A DNA stretch of 26,454 nt from Candidatus Bipolaricaulota bacterium (GCA_030612485.1 JAUWNS010000007.1:1-26454), one strand, 5' to 3'. Shown: positions 1 to 7,917, counted from the first letter of the stretch. Made by a program: numbers and translations. The notes: generated by a model from the letters alone, not told the origin.

Positions 1-2
1 TC

Positions 3-338
3 AGAGATCGGGCGAAAGAGTTGTTTAGAGAGATAGCGGAATACCATGGGTTTGAGATTGAGGAGATGGAGGTTGCTGGGGATCATGTACACATTTTCAT
101 AAGTTTTCCGCCGAAGTATTCGATAGCGAAGGTAGTAGGGACTCTGAAGGCAGTGAGTGCGAGGGAGATACGGAAGGAGTTTCCGAGGGTGAAGAAGCAG
201 TTATGGGGTGGGGAGTTCTGGGAAGATGGGTACTTTGCGCGGACGGTGGGGGACAAAGTGACGGCGGAAGTGATCAAGGAATACATTCGTTTTCATAAGG
301 AAAGGGCGAAGCATCCGGAGCAGTTGCATTTGCTTTGA
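3..338 (+). CDS. tnpA: IS200/IS605-family Y1 transposase TnpA, 5' end missing
   Basis: This is the C-terminal part of a single-strand HUH transposase of the IS200/IS605 type. The frame is open from the window edge (base 3), so the start lies outside; the first internal start codon is a TTG at 21. The HUH motif is visible as HVHIF near the start, and the catalytic tyrosine probably lies in the region YFARTVGDKVTAEVIKEYI. About 112 codons are present, and family members are usually 130-150 residues. A right-end hairpin begins 4 bases after the stop. No TnpB follows, so this is an IS200-like single-gene element as far as can be seen. The family call is from remembered motifs and is firm; activity cannot be judged without the left end. 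Confidence 0.9.
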   Translation, partial: RDRAKELFREIAEYHGFEIEEMEVAGDHVHIFISFPPKYSIAKVVGTLKAVSAREIRKEFPRVKKQLWGGEFWEDGYFARTVGDKVTAEVIKEYIRFHKERAKHPEQLHLL

Positions 339-342
339 AAAG

Positions 343-362
343 CCCCGTCCGGAAGGGCGGGG
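343..362 (+). repeat. Right-end hairpin of the IS200/IS605 element
   Basis: The arms CCCCGTCC and GGGCGGGG flank a GGAA loop and are followed by ATTCTTTTTACTGA. In this family the right-end hairpin is bound by TnpA for single-strand cleavage. The T-run after it means it could also terminate tnpA transcription. Confidence 0.7.
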
Positions 363-369
363 ATTCTTT

Positions 370-1055
370 TTACTGAAGACTTCGCCGACACGTTCTGCCT
401 CGTTTTTAGGCATCAGTTCGAACGGGGTCTTTCCAATGAGCTCTTCGGGCTCATATCCAAGAATTTGTTTTACCTTTTCAGATACATATATGTATTTCCC
501 TTCTTTATCAACTTCCCAAATCCAGTCAGCTGAACTTAACGCTACATCCTCGAATCTTTTTATTAAATTCTTCAACGCCTCCTCCATTTGCACTCGCTCG
601 GTGATGTCGCGGAGGCTGACTAATAATCGTGTCTGACCGGCTATCTCAACCATTTTCCCTGTGAGTTCTACTGGTACAAACGTTCCATTCTTATGCCTGT
701 TGACCGTCCTCATAGGCCTTCCCTCTCGCGTTGCCTCCTCGATCTCTGACGGTAGGAAGGCCGGTTGACCCGAGGGCACCAGATCCTCCACGGTCATCTT
801 CGTCAGTTCTTCATACTCATAACCAAGAAGTCGGCACGCACTCTCATTGACGTCTAGAATTCGTCCATCCGGGGTTTCCAAGAAGAGCGCATCACTAAGT
901 TGTTCAAAGAGCAGCCTATACTCCTTCTCCCTCTCCTGCAGTGTCTCCTCTGCTAGCTTGCGCTCGATCTCTGCCTGCTCAAGTTCTGCCACGCGCCGAC
1001 GGAGCTTCTCCAACTTCCCCCTGAGTTGGGCTTTGGTCTCTTCCCCTTCTTTCAA
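370..1055 (-). pseudogene. PAS-domain sensor protein truncated by IS insertion
   Basis: The gene starts with TTG at 1055, preceded at seven bases by a strong GGAGG. Residues 1-45 form a charged coiled coil. Residues 46-155 are one PAS domain (FEQLSDALFLETPDGRILDVNESACRLLGY) with a PAC-like end (LLVSLRDITER). Residues 166-225 begin a second PAS (ADWIWEVDKEGKYIYVS, then LGYEPEELIGKTPFELM). After residue 229 the frame runs into the antisense strand of the IS200/IS605 element and encodes nonsense until a stop at 201. Such proteins usually continue into a histidine kinase, GGDEF or other output domain; that part is lost or lies beyond the IS. The remaining fragment could at most be an isolated sensor domain. 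It lies 35 bases downstream of the GGDEF remnant, on the same strand. Confidence 0.8.
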
Positions 1056-1090
1056 CTTCTGACCTCCTTAAGCGGCCCTGGAAGCGTCTG

Positions 1091-1395
1091 TCACAACTGA
1101 CCACCTGCTGCTTGCCCTCTCTTTTCCTCGAGAGCTCTGAAAAACCCTGCTAAGGCGAATTCCGCGGACTAGCGGAGCGTCCATGCAGTTCATAAAAGCC
1201 AGATAACAAGGGGCTTTTCTGGGGGAAACGGAACCAGACAGGAGGAGCCAAATGGTAGCATCGGGGCTTTTCAGAGCTCTCTTCCTCATACATTCGCATG
1301 TCGGCCTCGGCGAGGATCTGTTCTAGCATTCGCCCACCTTTAGGCTCCCAGTGGGCGTTTCCGATCGTGGAACCCAAGGGGCCAGATTTTGGCCT
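1091..1395 (-). pseudogene. GGDEF (diguanylate cyclase) 3' remnant split by a MITE
   Basis: At 1273-1371 the minus strand encodes STIGNAHWEP followed by MLEQILAEADMRMYEE, which has the look of a GGDEF-domain end (SIGVA..., then LL..AD.AMY..K). The frame is broken by the inverted-repeat element at 1130-1281. If that element and one copy of the 6-bp duplication are removed, the frame continues as MYEEKRGQAAGGQL and stops with TGA at 1091-1093, which is a natural C-terminus. The GGDEF signature itself and the 5' part are not present upstream of about 1395. This is therefore a dead fragment of a cyclic-di-GMP synthase gene, upstream of a PAS sensor gene on the same strand. Confidence 0.7.
1130..1281. 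mobile_element. 152-bp MITE-like element
   Basis: Terminal inverted repeats of about 18 bp, GAGAGCTCTGAAAAACCC at 1130-1147 and its near-perfect inverse at 1264-1281 (one mismatch), bound the element. It is flanked by a 6-bp direct repeat TTCCTC at 1124-1129 and 1282-1287. No transposase is encoded. Excision restores the GGDEF reading frame, which independently supports the boundaries. The parent transposon family was not recognised. Confidence 0.75.
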
Positions 1396-1758
1396 GTGAA
1401 CAGCACCTCTGTAGTATTTTCTCATGGCACGACCCTTACGCATAGAATATCCTAGTGCAGTATACCACATTACCTCGCAGGGAAACGCCAAGACTCTCAT
1501 AGAGGCACAGAATTGTTTCACCACGAAGGACACGAAGGAGGACGAAGCGTTTGATCCCGCTCTTAAGCCTGGGATGTAGTAGCCGGTCCTGTTTACTACA
1601 CCCCCCGAGGTGACATTGCACAGCCCATTACCCGATTCGACAGCTCATCGAATTCCATTCTTCGTGTCCTTCGTGCTCTTCGTGGTGAATGTTCTTTGAC
1701 ATCCGTCCCGTGCGAACCGAAATTAGAAGTCACTACCTACTCGAAACGCCAAGGGACC
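1396..1758. other. Non-coding stretch upstream of the GGDEF remnant
   Basis: Apart from the inverted-repeat element at 1517-1689, no gene, RNA gene or clear promoter could be supported here. The short ORFs in it do not resemble proteins and lack ribosome binding sites. Confidence 0.5.
1517..1689. repeat. Inverted-repeat element with CACGAAG-rich arms
   Basis: The left arm (1517-1549) begins TTCACCACGAAGGACACG and the right arm (1660-1689) is its imperfect inverse, ending CTTCGTGGTGAA. Each arm repeats the unit CACGAAG or GGACGAAG. The 110 bases between the arms show no convincing ORF. The structure looks like a non-autonomous repeat; no family name is claimed. Confidence 0.5.
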
Positions 1759-1796
1759 AGTAAAGATCCCCGCCCAGGAGGGCGAGGATCTTTACT
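1759..1796. repeat. 38-bp palindrome upstream of the phosphoesterase gene
   Basis: Arms of 17 bp (1759-1775 and 1780-1796, one mismatch) surround an AGGA loop; the core is GATCCCCGCCC/GGGCGAGGATC. It resembles the IS200/IS605 right-end hairpin at 343-362 and the one at 21972-21993 in its GCCC/GGGCGAGGA core and following TTTACT. It could be an abandoned right end, a small palindromic element or a bidirectional terminator. It ends 36 bases before the next start codon. Confidence 0.55.
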
Positions 1797-1832
1797 TGAC
1801 ATCGGCGGGTTGGGGGATACCCTGAAAGGATC

Positions 1833-2813
1833 ATGATGCAAGCTGTTACTGTGACCGATCTGCACGGGAACATACTTCTCTATGAACTCCTGTTTCGGGT
1901 GGCTGATTTGTGGAAACTCACCTCGATCTTCATCACCGGTGATCTTGCTCCGAATTCCCTCCAAGGCCAACTTAAAGGAGCAGAGGATCGCACAAGCGAG
2001 GATCAGGGGGTGGTTCTGCAGAGGGAGTTCTTTCTAGAGCAGTTTATTCCCCTTTGCTCCAGTTTCTTGCTCGATCATCGGCACGCCGATATATACGTGA
2101 TCATGGGGAATGATGACCGCCGGGCGAATGAACCTTTGTTGGAGGGTTTCGACAAGGAGATGCCAAACTTCCACCTGTTGAATGACCGGTTGGTCGCACT
2201 GCGGGACTCGCACCAGAAGCAGGCCTTCTTTCCAGGCGAAGTCCCTCGGTTGTGGGTAGCGGGCTATCCCTACGTTCCTCCGGGTGGCCATTTGCTGATG
2301 GACTGGGTGAAATACGAGAATCGAGTCAAGTTGCGTCCGATGGGAATGGATTCCACCATGGATATCTACGAGATGGGGATCACTACCGATGCAAGAGGGC
2401 ACCTCTCAACGATCGCTGACGACCTTGAGGATTTTGAAAGTTACCTCAGAAGAAACGCCCGCACGGACGAGGAGATATCGTACAATCCCGCTCAGACGAT
2501 TCACCTGTTCCATGCACCTCCCTACAACACGCCTCTCGATTGGACCACACCACGCGGACGGTACGATTACCTCCCCCTCTCTGATCATGTAGGGAGTGTG
2601 GAGATAAGGCGGTTCATTGAGCGTGTTCAACCCTACCTCGCTCTATCAGGACACTGCCACGAATCCGTTGTCACTGGTGATTACAAGGTCGATCTCGGGC
2701 GGACCCGCTGTGTTAACCCAGGTAGTCAGACACACCTTGACGTGCTGAGCCTGGTGCAGTTCGACCTCTATCATCCAGAGGAGATGAAGCAGTTCTTCAT
2801 CCACGCACGTTGA
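1833..2813 (+). CDS. Calcineurin-like metallophosphoesterase
   Basis: A 326-residue protein with the metal-binding motifs of the calcineurin-like phosphoesterase superfamily in order: D9-L-H11-G-N, G36-D37, G92-N-D-D95 (the GNHD position has D for H), H227 in LFHAPP, and G273-H-C-H276. These are the ligands for a dinuclear metal centre that hydrolyses phosphomono- or diesters. It has no signal peptide, so it is probably cytoplasmic. Residues 40-75 and 150-220 are insertions relative to minimal family members. The start is ATG 1833 (or the adjacent ATG 1836), with GAAAGGA upstream. The substrate is not evident. It stands alone on this strand, with a strong hairpin 8 bases after its stop. Confidence 0.85.
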   Translation: MMQAVTVTDLHGNILLYELLFRVADLWKLTSIFITGDLAPNSLQGQLKGAEDRTSEDQGVVLQREFFLEQFIPLCSSFLLDHRHADIYVIMGNDDRRANEPLLEGFDKEMPNFHLLNDRLVALRDSHQKQAFFPGEVPRLWVAGYPYVPPGGHLLMDWVKYENRVKLRPMGMDSTMDIYEMGITTDARGHLSTIADDLEDFESYLRRNARTDEEISYNPAQTIHLFHAPPYNTPLDWTTPRGRYDYLPLSDHVGSVEIRRFIERVQPYLALSGHCHESVVTGDYKVDLGRTRCVNPGSQTHLDVLSLVQFDLYHPEEMKQFFIHAR

Positions 2814-3369
2814 AAACAGACCGGGGCCCCCTAACCAACAGGGGCCCCGAGACTTTAGGAGATAAACGCCACAGACAGACGGGACTTGTCTCCGATGAAC
2901 AGAGGACAGCCCCGTAGCCATGGCGCATTTTTCTTTCTTCAACATCCACGAGGTGAACATCGAGGAGTGTAACTGGACCAGAGGTCAATCCAAGCAGCGA
3001 CCTGTAGGATGTCACTAGTGCTAGATCCAACCGCTGTAACAAACGGCGTACTTGGTCCAGTTTGTGCTCGACTACAATGATCAGATCGATGTCCGAAGCG
3101 ATTCCTGCCTCGCCGTTCATCGCGCTTCCGTACAGGTAGAAAGCACGGAAATCGCATCCGAGGTTGCCGAGATAAGCTCCTAACCCCTTGGCGACAGCAT
3201 ATCTGAAGGTGCTATGGACTTCTGCCTCACCCTCCCGTAGTGCCTGGACCACCTGGTCCCCCGATCTATGCATCCGATCGGCACAGAACACCAGTGCGCG
3301 ATCGAGCAGAACTTCGGCTTCGAGTTCTGCGGCGAGTAAGCCACTCGGGGTGTTGAAGCTCATCCTCAT
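2797..3369 (-). CDS. Minimal nucleotidyltransferase-domain protein
   Basis: The centre carries the polymerase-beta-like nucleotidyltransferase signature: Y80-G-S82 followed by D93-I-D95 (YGSAMNGEAGIASDIDLIIV). This superfamily transfers nucleotides to proteins, RNA or small molecules; many short members belong to MNT/HEPN-type pairs. Residues 1-70 are helical and may be a fused partner-like domain. The start is ATG 3369 or ATG 3363 (the second is preceded by GGAG and ATGAGG); either lies about 20-27 bases after the gdh stop, so the two are probably cotranscribed. The last 40 or so residues run through the hairpin at 2822-2849 and overlap the 3' end of the phosphoesterase gene by 17 bases. The native end may therefore have been earlier and lost by frameshift. 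Confidence 0.6.
   Translation of the reverse strand: MRMSFNTPSGLLAAELEAEVLLDRALVFCADRMHRSGDQVVQALREGEAEVHSTFRYAVAKGLGAYLGNLGCDFRAFYLYGSAMNGEAGIASDIDLIIVVEHKLDQVRRLLQRLDLALVTSYRSLLGLTSGPVTLLDVHLVDVEERKMRHGYGAVLCSSETSPVCLWRLSPKVSGPLLVRGPRSVFNVRG
2822..2849. terminator. GC-rich hairpin between convergent genes
   Basis: Perfect 9-bp arms CGGGGCCCC/GGGGCCCCG enclose a 10-base loop, 8 bases after the phosphoesterase stop. The T-tract on the plus strand is poor (AGACTTT). It probably ends transcription from one or both sides, although the minus-strand nucleotidyltransferase frame runs through it. Confidence 0.6.
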
Positions 3370-3389
3370 CTCCGGTCTTTCCGATTGCG

Positions 3390-4694
3390 TTACAGGAAGA
3401 CGCCGCGCAGGCTGATCGCTTGCGCTACGCGCTCCACGCCGAGTACGAACGCGGCCAACCGTAAGGAGATCTGGCGTTCGGTGGATAGATCCCACACCTC
3501 AGCTATCGCACGCTGCATGATTCGACCGAGCCGCTGGTTGGTCTCCTTCTCCTCCCAAGCGAAGCATTGAATGTTCTGCACCCATTCGAAGTACGAGCAG
3601 ACAACTCCTCCTGCGTTCGCAAGGATATCGGGGACGATAACGGCTCCCTTTTCAGCGAGGATAAGGTCTGCCTCAGGGGTGGTAGGGCCATTCGCCCCTT
3701 CCACAATAACCTTTGCCTTGACATCTGCTGCGTTTCGCGAGGTAATCTGTGCCTCCAATGCGGCAGGTATCAGCACATCGACATCGAGGGTGAGTAGTTC
3801 ATCGTTTGTGACCTCTTCCATCCCCGGAACGCTGTAACCGGCAAGGAGATGTCCGGGCGAGGTTTCTACATAGCGAAGGATATCGTTGATATCAAATCCG
3901 GTTGGGCAGTAATAACCGCCGGAGACATCACTGATCCCGACTACCTTGGCTCCCTGATCGGTCAGGAGCTGCGCCGCGATAGATCCGACATTACCGAATC
4001 CCTGGATTGCGATGCGAGCCTCCGTGATGTCGATGCCAAGCCGCTGTAGGACACCCATGGTGGTGAACATCACCCCACGTCCGGTTGCCTCTCGTCGTCC
4101 AAGCGCACCTCCGAGTTCGAGCGACTTCCCTGTCACAATGCCGGGAAGCGCTTCACCCCGCAGCGCGCTGGCGGTATCTACGATCCAGTTCATAACCGAG
4201 GCGTTTGTGTTGACGTCTGGCGCGGGGATGTCTTGTTTTGGCCCGATGAAGGGGAGAATGCGAGCGGTGTAGCAACGGGTGATCCGTTCGATCTCCCGTT
4301 CGGAGAAGCGCGTCGGGTCACAAGCGATCCCTCCCTTGCTTCCACCATACGGGATGTTCACCACCGCACACTTCAATGTCATCCACCCTGCCAACGCCTT
4401 CACTTCATCGAGCGTAACCCCGGAATGGTAACGAATACCCCCTTTGCAGGGGCCACGTGCGCTGCTGTACTGAACGCGATAACCAGTTAGCACCTCTATC
4501 TCGCCATCGTCGCGCGTGACCGGTATGCTCACCTCAAGCGCACGCTCAGGTTTACGTAGAATCTCCCAGATTCCACCTGGAATACTGGTATGTTCGCGTG
4601 CCAGATCCAACTGCTGTAACAGCATGTGAAAAGGGTTGACCTGGGTTCCTAATGACCGTTCTCGCACGGTCTCTATCGTTTTGTTAAGTGCCAT
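3390..4694 (-). CDS. gdhA: Glutamate dehydrogenase, copy 1
   Basis: A 434-residue hexameric-type glutamate dehydrogenase, converting glutamate to 2-oxoglutarate and ammonia with NAD(P). The substrate domain has KGGIRYH, MTLKCAV and the catalytic-lysine stretch PYGGSKGG, then PAPDVNT. The dinucleotide fold has IQGFGNVG, with an Asp at the end of the second strand (GISDVSGG). The C-terminal region includes [11 protein letters not shown] and [15 protein letters not shown]. The open frame extends 57 codons upstream, but ATG 4694 is preferred because GGAGGTGG lies 7 bases upstream and family similarity starts just after it. Cofactor preference cannot be settled by reading. It is about as long as copy 2 at 6579-7835 and clearly homologous. 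The nucleotidyltransferase follows on the same strand. Confidence 0.95.
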   Translation of the reverse strand: MALNKTIETVRERSLGTQVNPFHMLLQQLDLAREHTSIPGGIWEILRKPERALEVSIPVTRDDGEIEVLTGYRVQYSSARGPCKGGIRYHSGVTLDEVKALAGWMTLKCAVVNIPYGGSKGGIACDPTRFSEREIERITRCYTARILPFIGPKQDIPAPDVNTNASVMNWIVDTASALRGEALPGIVTGKSLELGGALGRREATGRGVMFTTMGVLQRLGIDITEARIAIQGFGNVGSIAAQLLTDQGAKVVGISDVSGGYYCPTGFDINDILRYVETSPGHLLAGYSVPGMEEVTNDELLTLDVDVLIPAALEAQITSRNAADVKAKVIVEGANGPTTPEADLILAEKGAVIVPDILANAGGVVCSYFEWVQNIQCFAWEEKETNQRLGRIMQRAIAEVWDLSTERQISLRLAAFVLGVERVAQAISLRGVFL

Positions 4695-4900
4695 AAGGCG
4701 TCCACCTCCGAGCAGAAGGGTAGCAGACGCCTCGCGTCGGTGGTAGGGTAACCGACAGAGGTACGAGTTCATTTTTGCACCTACATTTCTAAGAGAAGAC
4801 GGAATTTCGACCTGATAAAGTAGAGAAAACGGCCTGTCTTTTTCCCAGTTTATTAGCATAATCACAGCGGAGAGAAATGGCTAAATAAGATAGTATGTCC

Positions 4901-4912
4901 TGTCGTTTGACA
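4901..4912. promoter_or_regulatory. TGTC-N4-GACA dyad in the gdh/crp intergenic region
   Basis: The perfect dyad TGTCGTTTGACA lies between gdh copy 1 (minus) and the first Crp-like gene (plus). On the minus strand it overlaps a possible promoter, TTGTCA then 15 bases then TATCTT, reading toward gdh. A Crp/Fnr-type protein binds dyads of this general shape, so it is a candidate operator for one of the adjacent regulators. This is inference from shape and place only. Confidence 0.3.
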
Positions 4913-5021
4913 ATCGAAAACCGGATCTACGCACCCCCTCATCCTGTATATATGCCTCCATGTTTCCTGTCGCCTCACATTGGTGGGGGCAAAGCGTGGT
5001 AGTAGAATCATCTAGGGGAGC

Positions 5022-5711
5022 ATGAGAAACACAAGCCAGAAAAGGATGACGGAACAAGTTGACTGGAACAGGATCAGCGAGACTTATTCTACTCTTCACG
5101 TTCGCTATCCGCAGGGCGAGCTGATCTACCAGGCAGGGACTTACGCAGCCGGATCCTATCTTATAGTCGATGGGCTGGTGAGCGATCAGTGCACATCTTC
5201 AGGCAATCCCCTCCAACACCCTCCCCTGGAGATCCTTGGACCGGGCAACCTCGTAGGATTGGAGATTCTATTAGATCCTCCCTCCGATCTTCACCTTAGT
5301 TGCGCCCGCGCTGTCACTGAAACCAATTTATTCTTCTTTAAGCGAGAGTTGTTCCTGGAGATACTTGGAGAAGAGGACGAGGTCAGACGCCACTGCATAC
5401 AGGGTTTAGCTAAGCGTTTTTACTCCCTAAAGCAACAGCCTGCATATTCAGGTCGTGCACCGATCGAAGAACGAATGTGCAACCTGCTCCTCAAATTAGC
5501 AGACGAATGTGGGCAGAGGACAGAAAACGGGAATATCCTTCTCCCTCCAGAGGTTACACCAATGATTCTCGCGCGCTTATTTGGAGTGTCAAACGCCAAA
5601 GCAATTCGCATAATTACTTCACTTCCTGGAGTCTTATCTTCAGAGACGCCAGTCAACCTCTCTCCAGAAGCATTGCATCTTTGGCTAGCCGACACGAGTC
5701 ACGTGCTCTAG
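5022..5711 (+). CDS. Crp/Fnr-family transcriptional regulator, divergent from gdh
   Basis: A 229-residue protein with an N-terminal cyclic-nucleotide-binding-type beta-barrel (residues about 20-125: YPQGELIYQAGTYAAGSYLIVDGLV, then ILGPGNLVGLEILL), a dimerisation helix around 125-160, and a C-terminal winged helix (LPPEVTPMILARLFGVSNAKAIRIITSL). No Fnr-type cysteine cluster is visible. The effector is not evident; the cNMP-contacting GE...R..T pattern is absent, so cAMP binding is doubtful. The start may be ATG 5022 (GGGGAG immediately upstream, spacing very short) or ATG 5046. It is divergent from gdh copy 1 and overlaps the next regulator tail to tail by four bases. Confidence 0.85.
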   Translation: MRNTSQKRMTEQVDWNRISETYSTLHVRYPQGELIYQAGTYAAGSYLIVDGLVSDQCTSSGNPLQHPPLEILGPGNLVGLEILLDPPSDLHLSCARAVTETNLFFFKRELFLEILGEEDEVRRHCIQGLAKRFYSLKQQPAYSGRAPIEERMCNLLLKLADECGQRTENGNILLPPEVTPMILARLFGVSNAKAIRIITSLPGVLSSETPVNLSPEALHLWLADTSHVL

Positions 5712-6454
5712 AGGGTCTCCTCAATGATGGACAGGTAAAACGATGTAATGCGGGCTCTCTCTTTCAGGCCTTCCAGATCGGTGATGATAATTTGGCTCTG
5801 TGCTGTTTCAATCCAACCTTTCTCTCGGAACCGTTTAAGCACGCGCATTAAGGTTTCAATGGATACGCCGACCATCTCGGCCATGGTCTGACGGGGGACT
5901 GGCAGATTAAGGATAAGGCTTGTTCCCTCCTTCTTTCCGTACTTATTGGCTAATGCTATGAGGAGAAGAGCCAAATTGCGGTCAATCGATTCAATTGCCT
6001 CGCGGGTGAGCTTGAATTCAAGCATTATCACCTCGCGGGAAAGCCACCGGCACAGATCTGCGAACAGACGGGGATGAGTCTTGCTAAAGGCAAGAATGTT
6101 CGATCGCTCGAAGAAGATTAAGGAGGATTCCATGAGCGCTTTTGCAAACTGCACATTAACTGGTTCCCGTTCTAGAAAGACCGTCTCCAAACCGAACATC
6201 TCTCCGACCGCAAGGAACCGGAGAGTACGCTTCTCCCAACCTTTGCTCGCGTACTTGCCGATCGAGACAAGCCCGGATTGTACGATATATATTCCGGCAG
6301 CATACGAGCCTTCTTGAGCGATGAGTTCCCCTGTATCATAATTAACTGCAAGGGATATATGCTGTAATTCATCGATTTCTGCTGGTGCCAGAGAGAGGAA
6401 GCTGCTCGCCAGGAATTCCCTTCTCTCCTCGATCATTGTGGCGTTGATAGTCAT
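5708..6454 (-). CDS. Crp/Fnr-family transcriptional regulator 2
   Basis: A 248-residue Crp/Fnr homologue. The sensor barrel spans residues about 25-130 (YDTGELIAQEGSYAAGIYIVQSGLV, then FLAVGEMFGLETVFL), followed by the long dimer helix and a typical Crp helix-turn-helix near residues 185-215 (VPRQTMAEMVGVSIETLMRVLKRFREKGWI). It is related to the convergent regulator at 5022-5711: both have a GTYAAG or GSYAAG turn, and the two genes overlap by four bases at their stops. No Fe-S cysteines are seen. It lies between the two gdh genes, so control of amino-acid catabolism is a reasonable guess but not shown. Confidence 0.88.
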   Translation of the reverse strand: MTINATMIEERREFLASSFLSLAPAEIDELQHISLAVNYDTGELIAQEGSYAAGIYIVQSGLVSIGKYASKGWEKRTLRFLAVGEMFGLETVFLEREPVNVQFAKALMESSLIFFERSNILAFSKTHPRLFADLCRWLSREVIMLEFKLTREAIESIDRNLALLLIALANKYGKKEGTSLILNLPVPRQTMAEMVGVSIETLMRVLKRFREKGWIETAQSQIIITDLEGLKERARITSFYLSIIEETL

Positions 6455-6511
6455 TCTATCTGCATTTTAGTCCTATAGGGTTTACTTGGCAAGCCTACGC
6501 TCAGAAACAAA

Positions 6512-6546
6512 AGGCGGGCCTATCTCTTCTTGTGAGAGGCCCGCCT
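6512..6546 (-). terminator. Intrinsic terminator of gdh copy 2
   Basis: The arms AGGCGGGCC (6512-6520) and GGCCCGCCT (6538-6546) form a perfect 9-bp stem, extended by TCTC/GAGA inside. On the minus strand the stem is followed by TTTTGTTTC, giving a standard rho-independent terminator 33 bases after the gdh stop. Confidence 0.85.
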
Positions 6547-6578
6547 CATATTCATTTCCGGTTTGCTCAACAGATGGG

Positions 6579-7835
6579 CTAGACCCAACCGCGCAGGCGC
6601 ATCGCTTCGGCGACCCGCTGAACCGAGACCATGTATGCCGCGGTGCGGTTGTCGACGTTGTTCTTTTGCGCCATCTCGTGAACGTCATGGAACGCGCGGA
6701 TCATCTTCTCCTGAAGCCGCGCATGCACGTCCTCCAAAGTCCAGTAGTATCCACCGATGTTCTGTACCCACTCGAAGTAGGAGACGGTTACACCACCAGC
6801 GTTGCACAGGAAGTCAGGAATGATGTACTTCCCAGCCTTGTAAAGGATCTCATCCGCCTCAGGGGTGGTCGGTCCGTTCGCCGCCTCGGCGATGATCTTC
6901 GCCTTGATGTTGGCGGCGTTCTTCTCGGTGATTACGTTTTCGATCGCCGCGGGGATCAGCACGTCTACGTCGAGTTCGAGGATCTCTGCGTTGGTGATCG
7001 CCTTCGCACCGGTAAATCCGGAAACAGATCCGGTCGCCTTCTTGTGTTCAAACGCCGCCTCGATGTCAATACCATCAGCCGCGTATGCCCCCCCACGCGA
7101 ATCTGTGACAGCTACAACCTTGCTCCCTGCGAGCTTTTCCATCAGTTTCGCAGCGAAGTAACCGGCGTTTCCGTACCCCTGTACTGCGACGGTCGCACCC
7201 TTCAGGTTGAGACCGATTACCTTGGCGGCCTCGAGGATGGTGTAAACCGCACCACGAGCGGTAGCATCGCCACGCCCAAGCGATCCACCAATCGGAATCG
7301 GTTTCCCGGTGAGGACCCCTGGCGCGTTGTAGCCAACAATCTTGGAGTACTCATCCATCATCCAGGCCATGATCTGCGGCGTTGTATAGACATCAGGTGC
7401 CGGGATATCCCGCTCTGGACCAATGAAGCGACCGATGGCACGGATGTAACCGCGGGAGAGGCGTTCCAATTCTTCGGTGGAGAGTTCCTTAGGGTTGCAG
7501 ATTACCCCACCCTTGCTTCCACCGTACGGGATGTCGACCACGGCGCACTTCCACGTCATCCAAGCCGCAAGTGCCCTTACAGTATCGATCGTCTCATCAG
7601 GGTGAAAGCGGAGACCGCCCTTTGTGGGACCGCGCGCATCGTTGTACTGCACACGAAACCCGGTGAACATCTTCGTTGTTCCATCGTCCATCTTGACGGG
7701 AAAGTGAACCTCGAGGGTACGCATCGGCTCGCGCAGAAGCGCGTGCACGCTCGGATCGAGATTGAGTTTCTTCGCCGATTTATCCAGTTGCCGTTGAGAA
7801 ATCTCAAACGGGTTCGACGTCGGGCCATTGGCCAT
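6579..7835 (-). CDS. gdhA: Glutamate dehydrogenase, copy 2
   Basis: A 418-residue hexameric-type glutamate dehydrogenase. Landmarks are [27 protein letters not shown] (catalytic lysine region), IPAPDVYT, the Rossmann turn [15 protein letters not shown] with an Asp in AVTDSRGG, and [13 protein letters not shown] followed by [15 protein letters not shown]. The start ATG 7835 has AGGAGG at about 8 bases. The gene has its own promoter-like sequence and its own terminator, so it is a monocistronic unit. Two such enzymes within 5 kb suggest different cofactor use or direction (catabolic versus assimilatory), which cannot be decided here. Confidence 0.96.
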   Translation of the reverse strand: MANGPTSNPFEISQRQLDKSAKKLNLDPSVHALLREPMRTLEVHFPVKMDDGTTKMFTGFRVQYNDARGPTKGGLRFHPDETIDTVRALAAWMTWKCAVVDIPYGGSKGGVICNPKELSTEELERLSRGYIRAIGRFIGPERDIPAPDVYTTPQIMAWMMDEYSKIVGYNAPGVLTGKPIPIGGSLGRGDATARGAVYTILEAAKVIGLNLKGATVAVQGYGNAGYFAAKLMEKLAGSKVVAVTDSRGGAYAADGIDIEAAFEHKKATGSVSGFTGAKAITNAEILELDVDVLIPAAIENVITEKNAANIKAKIIAEAANGPTTPEADEILYKAGKYIIPDFLCNAGGVTVSYFEWVQNIGGYYWTLEDVHARLQEKMIRAFHDVHEMAQKNNVDNRTAAYMVSVQRVAEAMRLRGWV

Positions 7836-7917
7836 ATCTACGACCTCCTAAAGTCGTTAAGGCTATTCGCCGCTACAAAGGACAGGGGAGGCCCCTACCC
7901 CTAATCGCGGCGGCGAG

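Larger units (their letters stand above)
1..376 (+). mobile_element. IS200/IS605-type insertion, right end
   Basis: The element consists of the tnpA 3' part followed by a hairpin at 343-362 (8-bp arms, GGAA loop, one G-T pair) and a short T-rich tail. The antisense frame of the PAS gene stops looking like PAS protein at about 369-375, which sets the right boundary to within a few bases. This family makes no target duplication, so the end cannot be fixed more exactly. The left end is outside the window. Confidence 0.75.

Noticed and set aside
201..369. C-terminal 55 residues of the PAS-protein frame
   Set aside because: They are the antisense of the IS200/IS605 transposase and not part of the original protein.
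1068..1289. 73-codon minus-strand ORF
   Set aside because: It lies almost wholly inside the MITE and reads through both of its ends.
4907..4929. Plus-strand promoter TTGACA for the first Crp-like gene
   Set aside because: No acceptable -10 hexamer occurs 16-18 bases downstream.
6486..7904. 472-codon plus-strand ORF opposite gdh copy 2
   Set aside because: It is the antisense of a clearly conserved glutamate dehydrogenase, has no family resemblance and no ribosome binding site.
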